DNA from: Gemmobacter serpentinus
GTDB taxonomy: Bacteria > Pseudomonadota > Alphaproteobacteria > Rhodobacterales > Rhodobacteraceae
Direction: 5' to 3'
NCBI RefSeq assembly: GCF_008973825.1
Contig: NZ_WCHR01000017.1
Span: 1 to 64,000, forward strand
DNA length: 64,000 bases
Positions within the stretch are counted from its first letter, which is position 1. Every line of letters begins with the position of its first letter. A program made the translations under genes and the position numbers. A model generated the notes under the pieces. That model made no database searches. It saw nothing but the letters and a program-made list of their open reading frames with translations, and was not told the DNA's origin. Below, one piece after another: positions 10,875-20,874 of the stretch.

Positions 10875-11723
10875 ATGAAGACCGAAGACAGCGCCTTTGA
10901 GCTGCGTCTGGCGCGCGATCCGCGTGATCTGATGGCAGCGCAGCGGCTGCGATATCGGGTCTTCGTGGAGGAGATGGGATCGGACGGGCCGCTGGTCGAT
11001 CATGCCGCCCGGCTGGAAGGCGATGCCTTCGATGGTCTGTGCGATCATATGCTGCTGATCGATCGCAACCGCGATGCGGACAGCCTTGACGATGTGGTGG
11101 CGGTCTATCGATTGTTGCCGGGCGCGCGGCTGGCGGCGGGCCAGCGGTTCTATTCAGAAAGCGAGTATGACCTTGGCGCGCTGCGTGCCACGGGTCGCAG
11201 CCTGCTGGAACTGGGCCGGTCCTGCGTGCATCCCGATTATCGGGGCGGTGCGGCGATGATGCAGATGTGGAACCGCCTTGCCGATTATGTGCTGGAGCGC
11301 GGGATCGAACTGATGTTCGGCACGGCCTCCTTCCCTGGCACCGATGTGGCGGCGCTGGCGCAGCCCTTGTCCTATCTGTGGCATAACCATCTGGCCCCAA
11401 CGGATCTGCGGGCGGTGGCGCTGCCCGCGCATCGCGCCGAGATGGCGGTGTTGCCTGAGGCGGCGCTGGATCGGCGCGCGGCGATGCAGGCCACACCGGC
11501 GCTGATCAAGGCCTATTTGCGCCTGGGGGGCTGCGTTGGCGACGGTGCCTGGGTGGATCATGATTTCAACACGACCGATGTGCTGCTGGTGATGGACACC
11601 GCGCAGATGTCGTCGCGCCATCGCGACTATTATGTGCGCAAACATGCCGAGGGTCAGAATGACGGCGACGCCAGCGGTCAGACAGAGCGCCAGACAAGAG
11701 ACGGGCAGGGTGATCGGGGATGA
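10875..11723 (+). CDS. olsB: Ornithine-acyl-ACP N-acyltransferase OlsB
   Basis: OlsB transfers a 3-hydroxy fatty acid from acyl-carrier protein to the alpha-amino group of ornithine, making lyso-ornithine lipid. The 282-residue protein has the family pattern LRYRVFVEEMG near the N-terminus, LLELGRSCVHPDYRGGAAMMQMWNRLADY in the middle, and FGTASFPGTD. The frame can start at a TTG at 10866, but ATG 10875 with AGGAAAGG 9 bases upstream is better. The stop overlaps the olsA start by 4 bases (ATGA), giving coupled translation with the next step of the pathway. Confidence 0.93.
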   Translation: MKTEDSAFELRLARDPRDLMAAQRLRYRVFVEEMGSDGPLVDHAARLEGDAFDGLCDHMLLIDRNRDADSLDDVVAVYRLLPGARLAAGQRFYSESEYDLGALRATGRSLLELGRSCVHPDYRGGAAMMQMWNRLADYVLERGIELMFGTASFPGTDVAALAQPLSYLWHNHLAPTDLRAVALPAHRAEMAVLPEAALDRRAAMQATPALIKAYLRLGGCVGDGAWVDHDFNTTDVLLVMDTAQMSSRHRDYYVRKHAEGQNDGDASGQTERQTRDGQGDRG

Positions 11724-12562
11724 ACAACTGGCAGGACGAACGCATGGTGGTGCCGCGCATCGGCCCCTTCGGCTATGCGCTGGCAGCGTTGCGCGGGGTT
11801 GTTCTGGGGCTGGTCACCTATGGTGGCCTGCTGGTCTTCCTGCTGCTGCGGCTGATCGAGCGGCCGGTTTTCGGCCTGCATCGCCCGGTGACGCCATGGA
11901 TCACCAAGGCGGTCTGCCGGGCCGCGCTGTTCATCATGGGCTTTCGCTATACCCGGCGCGGCAGGCCGATGCAGGGGCAGGGCGCGATTGTCGCCAATCA
12001 CGCGGGTTGGATCGATATCTTTTCGCTGAATGCGGCGGACCGGGTCTATTTCGTTTCCAAGGATGAAGTGGCGGGCTGGGCGGGCATCGGCATTCTGGCC
12101 CGCGCCACCGGCACCATGTTCATTGCCCGCAAGCCGACCGAGGCCAAGCGCCAGCAGGAGATGATGGAGGAACGCCTGCGGGCGGGCCATCGCCTGCTGT
12201 TCTTTCCCGAGGGCACCTCGACCGATACGCTGCATGTGCTGCCCTTCAAGACGCCGCTGTTTCAGGCCTTCTTCACCCATGGCATGGACCGTGTGTTGCA
12301 GATCCAGCCGGTGACGGTGGTCTATCACGCGCCAAAGGGCCGCGATCCGCGCTGGTATGGCTGGTGGGCGGATATGAGCTTTGCCGCGCATCTGTTACAG
12401 GTTCTGGCGACGCCCCGGCAGGGTGCCATCGAGGTGATCTTTCACCCGCCCGTGCCGGTCGATGCCTTCCCGGGTCGCAAGGAACTTGCCGCCTATTGCG
12501 AAACGGTGATCCGCACGGCGCATCCGCTGGTCGATCATGCGCGGGTCTCAGCACAGCCGTGA
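11720..12562 (+). CDS. olsA: Lyso-ornithine lipid O-acyltransferase OlsA
   Basis: OlsA adds the second acyl chain to lyso-ornithine lipid, giving the phosphorus-free membrane ornithine lipid. The 280-residue protein is a PlsC-family acyltransferase. It has a membrane segment at about 20-45, the catalytic H-x4-D motif in ANHAGWIDIF (His94, Asp99) and the glycerophosphate-like binding motif FFPEGTSTD near 162. The ATG overlaps the olsB stop. Such lipids often replace phospholipids when phosphate is scarce; no Pho box was identified here. Confidence 0.93.
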   Translation: MNNWQDERMVVPRIGPFGYALAALRGVVLGLVTYGGLLVFLLLRLIERPVFGLHRPVTPWITKAVCRAALFIMGFRYTRRGRPMQGQGAIVANHAGWIDIFSLNAADRVYFVSKDEVAGWAGIGILARATGTMFIARKPTEAKRQQEMMEERLRAGHRLLFFPEGTSTDTLHVLPFKTPLFQAFFTHGMDRVLQIQPVTVVYHAPKGRDPRWYGWWADMSFAAHLLQVLATPRQGAIEVIFHPPVPVDAFPGRKELAAYCETVIRTAHPLVDHARVSAQP

Positions 12563-12679
12563 CGGCAGCCGCAATTGGCCCTGTGATGCTTTCGCGACGC
12601 TGGGTGCGGGCACAGATTTCGGGATCTTGATCAAATTCATGCCCTCACCGTAAGGTGCGGCGGAAAGCTGGAGGCATAG

Positions 12680-13357
12680 ATGGACGACACCACGCAGCAG
12701 GCGGTCGAGGCGCGCAAGGTTCCGACGCATGAGATCACCTATCTGCGGCTGCGCGACATGGTGTTGTATGGCGTTCTGGCCCCCGGTCAGCCAGTGACGA
12801 TCCAAGGTTTGATCCGCGATCTGGATGCAGGCATGACCCCGGTGCGCGAGGCAATCCGCCGTCTGACCGCCGAGGGCGCGCTGGTCCTGCATGACAATCG
12901 CCGCGTCTCGGTGCCGCGCATGACGCCCTTGCTGTTGGATCAGCTGGTTCATATCCGCGAGGCGGTGGAGCCGAAGCTGGCCGAACTTGCCGCCCCCCAT
13001 GTCACGCCCGCGCTGATCGCCAAGCTGGAAGAGATCGATCACGGGATCGAGCCTGCGATCCGCGCCTCGGATGTGACAACCTATCTGCGGCTGAACCACG
13101 CCTTCCATTTCGCGCTGTATGAGGCGGCAGGCGCCACGGTGCTGGAGGATGTGGCGCGCTCGGTCTGGCTGCGGTTTGGACCATCGTTGCGGGTGATCCT
13201 TGGTCGCTATATCGCGCTTGGTCTGCCCGACCGCCATGCCGAGGCGCTGGAGGCGATGCGCGCGGGCGATGCGCAGGCCCTGGCCGTGGCGATCCGCGAA
13301 GATATCGCGCAGGGCGTGGATCAGGTGCGCGCGGCATTGGCCGAAGAGGCGCTGTAA
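12680..13357 (+). CDS. GntR-family transcriptional regulator (FCD/FadR type)
   Basis: The 225-residue protein has an N-terminal winged helix (LRLRDMVLYGVLAPGQPVTIQGL, then TPVREAIRRLTAEGALVLHDNRRVSV). A C-terminal all-helical FCD ligand domain (from about 90, with HIREAVEPKLAELAA and the metal-site histidine region LNHAFHFALYE) follows. FCD regulators bind small acids through a metal. The target and ligand are unknown. It stands alone downstream of olsBA and converges with the MBL hydrolase gene 5 bases later. Confidence 0.9.
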   Translation: MDDTTQQAVEARKVPTHEITYLRLRDMVLYGVLAPGQPVTIQGLIRDLDAGMTPVREAIRRLTAEGALVLHDNRRVSVPRMTPLLLDQLVHIREAVEPKLAELAAPHVTPALIAKLEEIDHGIEPAIRASDVTTYLRLNHAFHFALYEAAGATVLEDVARSVWLRFGPSLRVILGRYIALGLPDRHAEALEAMRAGDAQALAVAIREDIAQGVDQVRAALAEEAL

Positions 13358-13362
13358 GGGCT

Positions 13363-14316
13363 TCAGGCCCGGCGATAGCGGCTTTGCACCGGGTCGCCGT
13401 CTTCAGCGGCCACAAGGCCGCGATGCGCCAGATCGATGAGATGCGCCAGCAGGTTGCGTTGCGCGGCGGGGATCAGCGCGGGGTTCACATCACGGTAAAC
13501 CTGTGCGGTCAGTTCGGCGGGCGTGGCGGCTTGGTCAAGGGCCGCAAGAATCGCGGCCTCGCGCGCGCGGCGATGGGTCTGCAGTTCCTTTAGCCGCGCG
13601 GGCAGATCCGTGATGGGGGCACCGTGACCGGCATGGGCGCGCCGCCAAGGCCCCTCCGCCAGCCGCTCCAGCGACGCCATGTAATCGCTCATATCGCCCT
13701 CGGGGGGCGACACCAGCGAGGGGGCCCAACCCATCACATGATCGCCGGAAAACAGGCAATCACCCCAGCCAAAGCACAGATGCCCGCCGATATGGCCGGG
13801 GGTATGGATCGCGGTCAGTTCCCAGTCATCGCCCCGGATCACCTCGCCATCCTGCAACAGCCGGTCGGGGCGGAAGGCCAGATCCAGCCCTTCGCCGCCC
13901 TCAAGCCCCGCAAGCGCCGCCATCCGGGCAGAGCGCCCCGACCGCGCATCGCCGAAAGCGAGAACCGGCGCGCCGGTTGCCTGCGATAGCGGGCGGGCCA
14001 GCGGGGAATGGTCGCGATGGGCATGGGTCACAAGGATATGGCTGATCCGTTCGCCCGGGCCAAGGGCCGCTAGAACCGCCGCCATATGCCTTGGATCATC
14101 GGGGCCGGGGTCGATCACCGCCACAGCCCCTTGCCCCAGCAGGAAGGTGTTGGTGCCCCAATGCGTCATGGGCGAGGGATTGGGGGCCAGAACCATGCGC
14201 AGGCCGGGCTCGGGCTGTTGCAGGACGCCGGGCTGCGGTAGCTCCGGGCTTGGCGGAGCGGTGGCCGTCGCGGCGGCGGATGTCATGGCGTCCTGCATCG
14301 TCATTCTCTTTTCCAT
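13363..14316 (-). CDS. MBL-fold metallo-hydrolase
   Basis: The 317-residue protein has the metallo-beta-lactamase signature THAHRDHSPLARPL (two-metal site) with further ligands in HTPGHIGGH and FSGDHVMGW. The C-terminal helical extension (AQRNLLAHLIDLAHRGLV) resembles the winged-helix tail of the LACTB2/endoribonuclease-like group. It may therefore be a hydrolase of thioesters or RNA; the substrate cannot be told. The first 45 residues are low-complexity Ala/Pro-rich, so the start may be ATG 14304 instead of 14316. Confidence 0.88.
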   Translation of the reverse strand: MEKRMTMQDAMTSAAATATAPPSPELPQPGVLQQPEPGLRMVLAPNPSPMTHWGTNTFLLGQGAVAVIDPGPDDPRHMAAVLAALGPGERISHILVTHAHRDHSPLARPLSQATGAPVLAFGDARSGRSARMAALAGLEGGEGLDLAFRPDRLLQDGEVIRGDDWELTAIHTPGHIGGHLCFGWGDCLFSGDHVMGWAPSLVSPPEGDMSDYMASLERLAEGPWRRAHAGHGAPITDLPARLKELQTHRRAREAAILAALDQAATPAELTAQVYRDVNPALIPAAQRNLLAHLIDLAHRGLVAAEDGDPVQSRYRRA

Positions 14317-14371
14317 GGCGTGGCGCGTGCTGCCCCTTTTCCCGCAGCCCGCGCTGCACTAGCTTTGAGGC

Positions 14372-15688
14372 ATGGCATTCCGCATGAAACACCTTTTGCC
14401 GCGTGGCCTTTACGGGCGCGCCCTGCTTATTCTGGTCGTGCCCATCGTCACGATCCAGCTGGTCGTGTCCATCGCTTTCATCCAGCGCCATTTCGAGCGG
14501 GTGACCCAGCAGATGACCGGCGGTGTCGCGACCGAGATCCGCTATGTCCTGCAGCGCCTGCAAGATGACGGGCCGGAGGCCGCACAGAATGCAGCCGCCG
14601 GGCTTGGCTATACGCTGGAGCCGGTGGCTGTGCCGCTGACCGAGATTCGCCGCGATGTGATGGATTTCACCGGGCGCGTGGTGGCCGAGACCCTGCGCGC
14701 CGAGGTGGCAGGGTTTCTGGGGGCCGATCTGACGCTGGATGACAACCGGGTGATGGCCGATTTCCGGTTGCCCGGCGTGGATGCTGCCCCGCAAGAGGCT
14801 TTGCGTATCGGCATCGACCGGCGCCGGATGTCGGCGACCAATCCACATCAGTTGCTGGTGCTGATGATCCTGACCTCGGCCCTGATGACGGTGATTTCCT
14901 ACCTGTTCCTGCGCAATCAGGTGGCGCCGATTACCCGCTTGGCACAGGCGGCAGCGGCATTCGGCAAGGGCCAGCACATGCCCTATCGCCCGCGCGGCGC
15001 GACCGAGGTGCGGGCGGCAGGCGCGGCCTTTGTCGATATGCGGGCGCGGATCGAACGGCATATCGAAAGCCGGACGCGGATGCTATCGGGGGTCAGCCAT
15101 GATCTGCGCACACCGCTGACCCGGTTGAAGCTGGGCCTTTCGATGCTGCCCGAAGATGAGGAAACGGCGGCGCTTCTGGGTGATGTCGCGGATATGGAGC
15201 GGCTGGTGGACGAATTCCTGGCCTTCGCGCGCGGGGATGCCACCGAAGAGGCCGAGGAGATCGATCTGGCGGCGTTGCTGGCATCGCTGGTGGAAAAGGC
15301 GGTGCGCGGCGGGCAACGCGTTGATCTACAAGGGGCGGCGGTGGTCAAGCTGCGGCTGCGCCCGCAAGCGGTGACGCGCGCAGTGGAGAATCTGCTGTCC
15401 AATGCCAACCGCTTTGCCGACCGCACCCGCATCACCCTGCATGATGGCGACCGTTCTGTGCGCATCGTGATCGAGGATGACGGCCCCGGCATTCCGATGG
15501 AACGACGCGACGAGGCGGTGCAGCCCTTTGCCCGGCTCGACGGCGCACGCGACCCGAACCGGGGCGGCGGCGTGGGCCTTGGCCTGTCGATTGCCGCCGA
15601 TATCGCGCGCAGCCACGGCGGGGTGCTGCGCTTGGGCGAAAGCGAAAGCCTTGGCGGCCTGCGCGCCGATCTGGTGCTGGCGCGCTGA
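14372..15688 (+). CDS. Two-component sensor histidine kinase, EnvZ-like
   Basis: This 438-residue inner-membrane kinase has TM1 near residues 14-36, a periplasmic loop to about 160, TM2 near 162-182 and a HAMP linker (RNQVAPITRLAQAAAAFGKGQ). The dimerisation domain has the phospho-accepting His in SGVSHDLRTPLTRLKL near residue 243. The ATPase domain has an N box (ENLLSNANRF), G1 (DDGPGIP) and G2 (GVGLGLSIA). The domain order is that of EnvZ/RisS-type kinases. No response regulator gene is adjacent, so the partner is unknown. It diverges from the MBL gene. Confidence 0.93.
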   Translation: MAFRMKHLLPRGLYGRALLILVVPIVTIQLVVSIAFIQRHFERVTQQMTGGVATEIRYVLQRLQDDGPEAAQNAAAGLGYTLEPVAVPLTEIRRDVMDFTGRVVAETLRAEVAGFLGADLTLDDNRVMADFRLPGVDAAPQEALRIGIDRRRMSATNPHQLLVLMILTSALMTVISYLFLRNQVAPITRLAQAAAAFGKGQHMPYRPRGATEVRAAGAAFVDMRARIERHIESRTRMLSGVSHDLRTPLTRLKLGLSMLPEDEETAALLGDVADMERLVDEFLAFARGDATEEAEEIDLAALLASLVEKAVRGGQRVDLQGAAVVKLRLRPQAVTRAVENLLSNANRFADRTRITLHDGDRSVRIVIEDDGPGIPMERRDEAVQPFARLDGARDPNRGGGVGLGLSIAADIARSHGGVLRLGESESLGGLRADLVLAR

Positions 15689-15741
15689 GCTGATGCGCCT
15701 TGAGCCCGGCGCTTTGATCCATGGCGCAGAGGGTGGCACCC

Positions 15742-16326
15742 TTAGCGCGGCTGCCCGACCACCAGCACCCAACCCGGCTGGCCTTTGGCATTCTCGGCAT
15801 AGCCAAAGCCCGCTTCGCGGGCCTTCGGGCTGAGCAGATTGGCGCGATGCCCGGCCGAGCCCATCCAGGCGGCCACGACAGCTTCGGCGCTGGCAAGGCG
15901 GCCAAAGCCCACATTCTCGGCGATATGGCTCCAGCCATAACCTGCCTTGGTCGCCCGGTCGGCAATATTGCGACCGCGGGCATCACGGTGACCAATGGTC
16001 TGGCTTTCGGCAATCTGGCAGGCCTGATCCTGTGCCACGACCTGCAAACGCGGCGCGGCGGCAAGGGCGGCAAGGCCTTGCATCGCACGCTGGCGATTGA
16101 CCTCGGCCAGAACCGCCTCTGCGGTCAGCGCGGTCTGGGCGGGTGGGCCGCAGCGCGCGACCGGCATGGGCAGATCCGCAGCCGGGGCCCCATGCGAGCT
16201 GCCCCCGATCCGGATCGGAATTGCAAAGGGCACCTGCTTTGCTGTCTCTTCCGGCAGCGGCACGATGATGCAGGCCGAAAGCAAGGCGGGCAGCAGAAGC
16301 GGAAGACAGGCAGGGCGCAGGAGCAT
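15742..16326 (-). CDS. CAP (SCP/PR-1) domain lipoprotein
   Basis: The 194-residue protein has a lipoprotein signal ending LLPALLSAC (lipidated Cys19). The CAP domain that follows shows LAEVNRQRAMQGLAAL, a HRDARGRNIADRATKAGYGW block, AENVGFG, and GSAGHRANLLSP. Bacterial CAP proteins are secreted or surface proteins of mostly unknown function. I chose ATG 16326 because the signal peptide starts there; the open frame extends to 16509. It is convergent with the sensor kinase gene. Confidence 0.88.
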   Translation of the reverse strand: MLLRPACLPLLLPALLSACIIVPLPEETAKQVPFAIPIRIGGSSHGAPAADLPMPVARCGPPAQTALTAEAVLAEVNRQRAMQGLAALAAAPRLQVVAQDQACQIAESQTIGHRDARGRNIADRATKAGYGWSHIAENVGFGRLASAEAVVAAWMGSAGHRANLLSPKAREAGFGYAENAKGQPGWVLVVGQPR

Positions 16327-16648
16327 CGGGATCGGGGTCCGTGAATGGGGCAGGCGGGCATCTGGCAGGCGCCCGGCGTGGCAGGTGCCAGGGGAAAGGT
16401 GAAAGGATGGCAAGCGAAAGGGCCAGACTGTCGCGGCCCGGATATCCGCCGATGAGGCGCAACCTGCGCGATACATTCCGCGATGGCAAGGCTGCCCCAA
16501 CACCCGCAAATGGCCCCGCGCGGAGGCCCGCCCATGCGGGGGACATCCCGGCTTCCTTGGGGCCAGCCCTTGCAGCCCCCGGCGCGCGACACTAAGACTC
16601 GGGTAAGAACTCGGCGATATGGCTTTGGTTACAGAACACAGGCAGGCG
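16327..16648. other. Intergenic region between the CAP lipoprotein gene and clpP
   Basis: This 322-base gap separates two divergent genes. A candidate clpP promoter (TTGCAG at 16570-16575, 17-base spacer, TAAGAC at 16593-16598) lies about 50 bases before clpP. Its CTTG core would also suit an alphaproteobacterial heat-shock sigma factor, but the -10 part is poor. An arginine- and proline-rich frame at 16407-16595 has an AGGTGAAAGG upstream but no recognisable homology; I do not call it. Confidence 0.35.
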
Positions 16649-17287
16649 ATGATGAAAGATCCGGTCGACTTTTACATGAATACCCTTGTCCCGATGGTCG
16701 TTGAACAGACCAGCCGGGGCGAGCGCGCCTATGACATTTTCTCGCGCATGTTGAAGGAGCGGATCATCTTCCTCTCCGGCCCGGTGCATGACGGCATGTC
16801 GAGCCTGATCTGCGCGCAACTGCTGTTCCTTGAGGCGGAGAATCCGAACAAGGAAATCTCGATGTATATCAACAGCCCCGGCGGTGTGGTGACCTCGGGC
16901 CTGTCGATCTATGACACGATGCAGTATATCAAGCCCAAGGTCTCCACGCTGGTGATCGGGCAGGCGGCCTCGATGGGGTCCTTGCTGCTGACCGCGGGCG
17001 AAAAGGGGATGCGCTTCTCGCTGCCCAACAGCCGCGTCATGGTCCACCAGCCCTCGGGCGGCTATCAGGGTCAGGCCACCGACATCATGATCCACGCGCG
17101 CGAGACCGAAAAGCTGAAGCGCCGCCTGAACGAGATCTATGTCAAGCATACCGGCAATGACTATGCGACGGTTGAAGCCGGCCTTGAGCGGGACAATTTC
17201 ATGTCAGCCGAAGACGCCAAAGCCTGGGGTCTGATCGACGAGATCGTCGAGAACCGCGGCAAGTCTGAGGGCGACGAAGCCAAGTAA
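16649..17287 (+). CDS. clpP: ATP-dependent Clp protease proteolytic subunit
   Basis: ClpP is the serine peptidase barrel that degrades proteins unfolded by ClpX or ClpA. From ATG 16649 (or 16652) it has about 212 residues. The catalytic triad is visible: Ser near 107 in [11 protein letters not shown], His near 132 in [10 protein letters not shown] and Asp near 181 in [12 protein letters not shown]. The mature enzyme probably starts after a short propeptide. The frame is open from 16619, but the conserved sequence begins [15 protein letters not shown]. clpX follows after 190 bases containing hairpins. Confidence 0.97.
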   Translation: MMKDPVDFYMNTLVPMVVEQTSRGERAYDIFSRMLKERIIFLSGPVHDGMSSLICAQLLFLEAENPNKEISMYINSPGGVVTSGLSIYDTMQYIKPKVSTLVIGQAASMGSLLLTAGEKGMRFSLPNSRVMVHQPSGGYQGQATDIMIHARETEKLKRRLNEIYVKHTGNDYATVEAGLERDNFMSAEDAKAWGLIDEIVENRGKSEGDEAK

Positions 17288-17296
17288 TCAAGGGCT

Positions 17297-17323
17297 TGCC
17301 CGACAGATTTACACTGTCGGGCA
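17297..17323 (+). other. Strong hairpin in the clpP-clpX gap
   Basis: TGCCCGACAG at 17297-17306 pairs perfectly with CTGTCGGGCA at 17314-17323 around a 7-base loop. It begins 10 bases after the clpP stop codon. The tail (GGTTTGG) is not a good U-run, so it may be an mRNA 3'-end stabiliser or a weak terminator that lowers clpX transcription. Confidence 0.7.
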
Positions 17324-17420
17324 GGTTTGGCACCGGGGTACGGCCCCGATGTCGCGGCCCCGGATGGGGCAATGTTTCGGGATTGTGAAGGCGGCGGCTT
17401 TGGCCTAGGCTTTTAAAATT

Positions 17421-17468
17421 GCCCCTCTGGGGCGCTCGGCAAAATGGCCCCTTTCGGGGCGCTCGGCA
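17421..17468 (+). repeat. Duplicated 26-base hairpin unit in the clpX leader
   Basis: Two near-identical units (17421-17441 and 17447-17468, period 26) each contain a small stem, CCCCTCTGGGG or CCCCTTTCGGGG, followed by CGCTCGGCA. They lie immediately upstream of the AGAGGA ribosome site of clpX, so they will be in its 5' untranslated region. Confidence 0.8.
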
Positions 17469-17478
17469 GAGGAAGACA

Positions 17479-18744
<1,266 letters not shown>

Positions 18745-18767
18745 GGGCCTGCGCGCTGACGGATCGC

Positions 18768-18800
18768 AAAAGGCAGGCCAATGGCCTGCCTTTTGTTTTT
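18768..18800 (+). terminator. Rho-independent terminator after clpX
   Basis: A perfect 12-bp stem, AAAAGGCAGGCC with GGCCTGCCTTTT, has a 3-base loop and is followed by GTTTTT. It begins 24 bases after the clpX stop codon. Confidence 0.95.
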
Positions 18801-18974
18801 GGCGGGGGATCGCCGGGGGAATGGCCGCGCCAGAGGCAGAGCCGCGGCGGGCTTGGCAATGGCCTTGCAATTTCTCGCGCGAGGGTGATCGTGGCCCGGT
18901 CACAAGGGGCGCTTGCCACTGGACCTTCGGCCCCATTTGCGCCATATCAGGGCACAGGTAACCGGAGATCCCTG

Positions 18975-19352
18975 ATGTTGTCTTTCCTCAAGCGCGTCTT
19001 CACCTGGTGGGACGGGCAGACATTCGGCACCCAGCTGTTCACCGCCCGCAAGGGTGTGAAAGTCGGCGAAGACGATCAGGGCAATGTCTATTACGAAACC
19101 CGGGACGGCAAGCGCCGCTGGGTCATCTATAACGGTGCCATCGAGGGCAGCCGCATCGCGCCCGATTGGCATGGCTGGCTGCATCGCACCTGGGATCAGC
19201 CGCCGACCAAGGCGCCGCTGAAACACAAGGCCTGGGAGCAGCCGCATCAGGAAAACCTGACCGGCACGCAGGCCGCCTATGCACCTGCCGGCTCCATTCG
19301 CAAAGGGGCCCCGGTGGCACGCCCGGATTATGAGGCCTGGCAGCCGGAATAA
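18975..19352 (+). CDS. NADH:ubiquinone oxidoreductase subunit NDUFA12-like
   Basis: The 125-residue protein is the bacterial homologue of the accessory complex I subunit NDUFA12 (B17.2). It is found in alphaproteobacteria outside the main nuo operon and stabilises the membrane arm/matrix arm junction. Family features are [43 protein letters not shown] and [20 protein letters not shown] 18975 begins the conserved region, with GGAGA upstream; the frame is open back to 18885. It is followed 18 bases later by mlaD and DUF2155, an arrangement shared by related genomes. Confidence 0.93.
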   Translation: MLSFLKRVFTWWDGQTFGTQLFTARKGVKVGEDDQGNVYYETRDGKRRWVIYNGAIEGSRIAPDWHGWLHRTWDQPPTKAPLKHKAWEQPHQENLTGTQAAYAPAGSIRKGAPVARPDYEAWQPE

Positions 19353-19370
19353 GGTGCCAGGAGGGGATAT

Positions 19371-19832
19371 ATGTCGGAAAATACCACCGAAGTTCTTGCA
19401 GGTGCAGCGGTTCTGGCCGTGGCGATCGGCTTTCTGGCCTTTGCCGCACAGGGCATGGGGTTTGGCTCGGCTGGCAGCAGCTATGATCTGACCGCCTCGT
19501 TCCAATCGGCCGAGGGCATCAAGGTCGGCACCGATGTGCGGCTGGCGGGCGTCAAGGTCGGCACGGTGTCGCGGCTCGACCTCAACCCGCAGACATTCTA
19601 TGCCGATGCGGTGCTGACGCTGCGCGATGCGGTGCATCTGCCCGACGATTCGGCGGCACTGGTTTCGTCCGAGGGGCTGTTGGGCGGCAATTACATCGAA
19701 TTGCGCCCCGGCGGGTCCACCGAAAATCTGGTGGCAGGCTCCGAGATTGAGGATACCCAAGGTTCGGTCAGCCTGATCGGCCTCTTGATGAAATTCGTGG
19801 GCAACAGCGCACAGGACGCGCTGGCGCAATGA
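19371..19832 (+). CDS. mlaD: MlaD-like outer-membrane lipid asymmetry protein (MCE domain)
   Basis: MlaD is the periplasmic MCE-domain ring protein of the Mla phospholipid transport system. The 153-residue protein has one N-terminal membrane anchor (about 8-29) and an MCE domain from about 38 (YDLTASFQSAEGIKVGTDVRLAGVKVG, then SSEGLLGGNYIEL). The other Mla components (E, F, B, C) are not adjacent. The gene overlaps the DUF2155 gene by 4 bases, and the AGGAGG Shine-Dalgarno 9 bases before the ATG is strong. Confidence 0.93.
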   Translation: MSENTTEVLAGAAVLAVAIGFLAFAAQGMGFGSAGSSYDLTASFQSAEGIKVGTDVRLAGVKVGTVSRLDLNPQTFYADAVLTLRDAVHLPDDSAALVSSEGLLGGNYIELRPGGSTENLVAGSEIEDTQGSVSLIGLLMKFVGNSAQDALAQ

Positions 19833-20260
19833 AATCCGCAGCCCTGGCCCTGCTGATTGCCTGCACAGCGGCGTCGCCGCTGGCCGCGCAACAGGTGACC
19901 AAGGCGCCGGGCGGCATCCTGCGCTGGCTCGACAAGATGACTGGCGAGACGGCGGATATCGAGCTGGCCAATGGCCAGGCTGCAATCTCTGGCCGTCTGA
20001 CCATCCAGCTGGATGAATGCCGCTATCCGAGCGCCAATCCGGCTTCCGATGCCTTTGCCCATCTGACCGTGATGGAGGAAGGCGCGACCGCCCCCGCATT
20101 TTCCGGCTGGATGGTGGCCTCGAGCCCTGCCATGTCGGCGCTGGAACATCCGCGTTTCGATGTCTGGGTGCTGCGCTGCCTGACCCCGGACCAGCCCGAG
20201 CTTCAGGTCGAGCCGCCGCCGGCGCTGCCTGAGGATTTCGAGGCCCCGCAAGAAGGCTGA
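19829..20260 (+). CDS. Secreted DUF2155 domain-containing protein
   Basis: The 143-residue protein has a signal peptide (MKSAALALLIACTAASPLAA, then QQ) and the DUF2155 core: GGILRWLDKMTGETADIEL, DECRYPSANPASDAFAHLTVME, and FSGWMVASSPAMSALEHPRFDVWVL with two conserved cysteines. The function is unknown; it is probably a periplasmic protein. It is translationally coupled to mlaD. Its last 58 bases overlap the 3' end of aat on the opposite strand. Confidence 0.9.
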   Translation: MKSAALALLIACTAASPLAAQQVTKAPGGILRWLDKMTGETADIELANGQAAISGRLTIQLDECRYPSANPASDAFAHLTVMEEGATAPAFSGWMVASSPAMSALEHPRFDVWVLRCLTPDQPELQVEPPPALPEDFEAPQEG

Positions 20261-20862
20261 TCGACAAAACGGGCGGGCTCGCCCTGCAGGGCCGCCTTCA
20301 GCCGTGCCTGATAGGCGGCGCGGCTGATCTCGATGCCACCAAGGCTGGCCAGATGCGGCGTCAGGAACTGGGTGTCCATCAGAACAAACCCGCGCGCCGA
20401 CAGCCGCTCCACCAGATGCGCAAGAACGATCTTCGAGGCCGATCTGCGGCGCGAGAACATGCTTTCGGCAAAGAAGGCCCGGCCCAGCGTCACGCCATAG
20501 GTGCCGCCCCTCAGCGCACCATACTCCCACAATTCCAGACTATGGGCATGGCCCATGTCATGCAGCGCCACATACAGGTCAAAGATCTGGCCATTGATCC
20601 AGGTTTCGGGTCGGTCGGCGCAGGCCCGCACCACGCCCGCGAAATCGCGATTGGCCGCGATCTCATAGCCGCCCTTGCGCATCTCGCGCGCCAGGCTGCG
20701 TGAGATGTGGAACCCGTCCAGCGGCAGGATGCCACGATGGCGCGGCTCCACCCAATGCAGACCCTGCGCATCGGCGCTGTCGGCCATGGGAAACACCCCC
20801 ATCGCATAGGCGCGCAACAACAGCTCTGGCGTGATCTCTGATGACAAAGGGGGCCGCTCCAA
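20203..20862 (-). CDS. aat: Leucyl/phenylalanyl-tRNA-protein transferase
   Basis: Aat adds Leu or Phe to proteins with N-terminal Arg or Lys, making them N-end-rule substrates for ClpAP. The 219-residue protein has ITPELLLRAYAMGVFPMADS at the N-terminus, LGRAFFAESMFSRRRSASKIVL in the centre, and DTQFLTPHLASLGGIEISR. There is no in-frame ATG before the conserved region; the start is a TTG at 20862 with GAGGGGGG upstream, at the end of copy B of the intercistronic element. The Gly/Ser-rich tail after RFVDQPS looks like a read-through extension into DUF2155. Confidence 0.95.
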   Translation of the reverse strand: MERPPLSSEITPELLLRAYAMGVFPMADSADAQGLHWVEPRHRGILPLDGFHISRSLAREMRKGGYEIAANRDFAGVVRACADRPETWINGQIFDLYVALHDMGHAHSLELWEYGALRGGTYGVTLGRAFFAESMFSRRRSASKIVLAHLVERLSARGFVLMDTQFLTPHLASLGGIEISRAAYQARLKAALQGEPARFVDQPSCGASKSSGSAGGGST

Positions 20863-20874
20863 AGCCCGGCCCCC

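Noticed and set aside
15742-16509. Longer start for the CAP lipoprotein at 16509
   Set aside because: The first 61 residues have no homology and would bury the lipoprotein signal that starts at 16326.
16407-16595. Short Arg/Pro-rich frame before clpP with AGGTGAAAGG upstream
   Set aside because: No homology or domain, strong codon bias of intergenic GC-rich DNA, and it would occupy the clpP promoter region. Kept only as a note.
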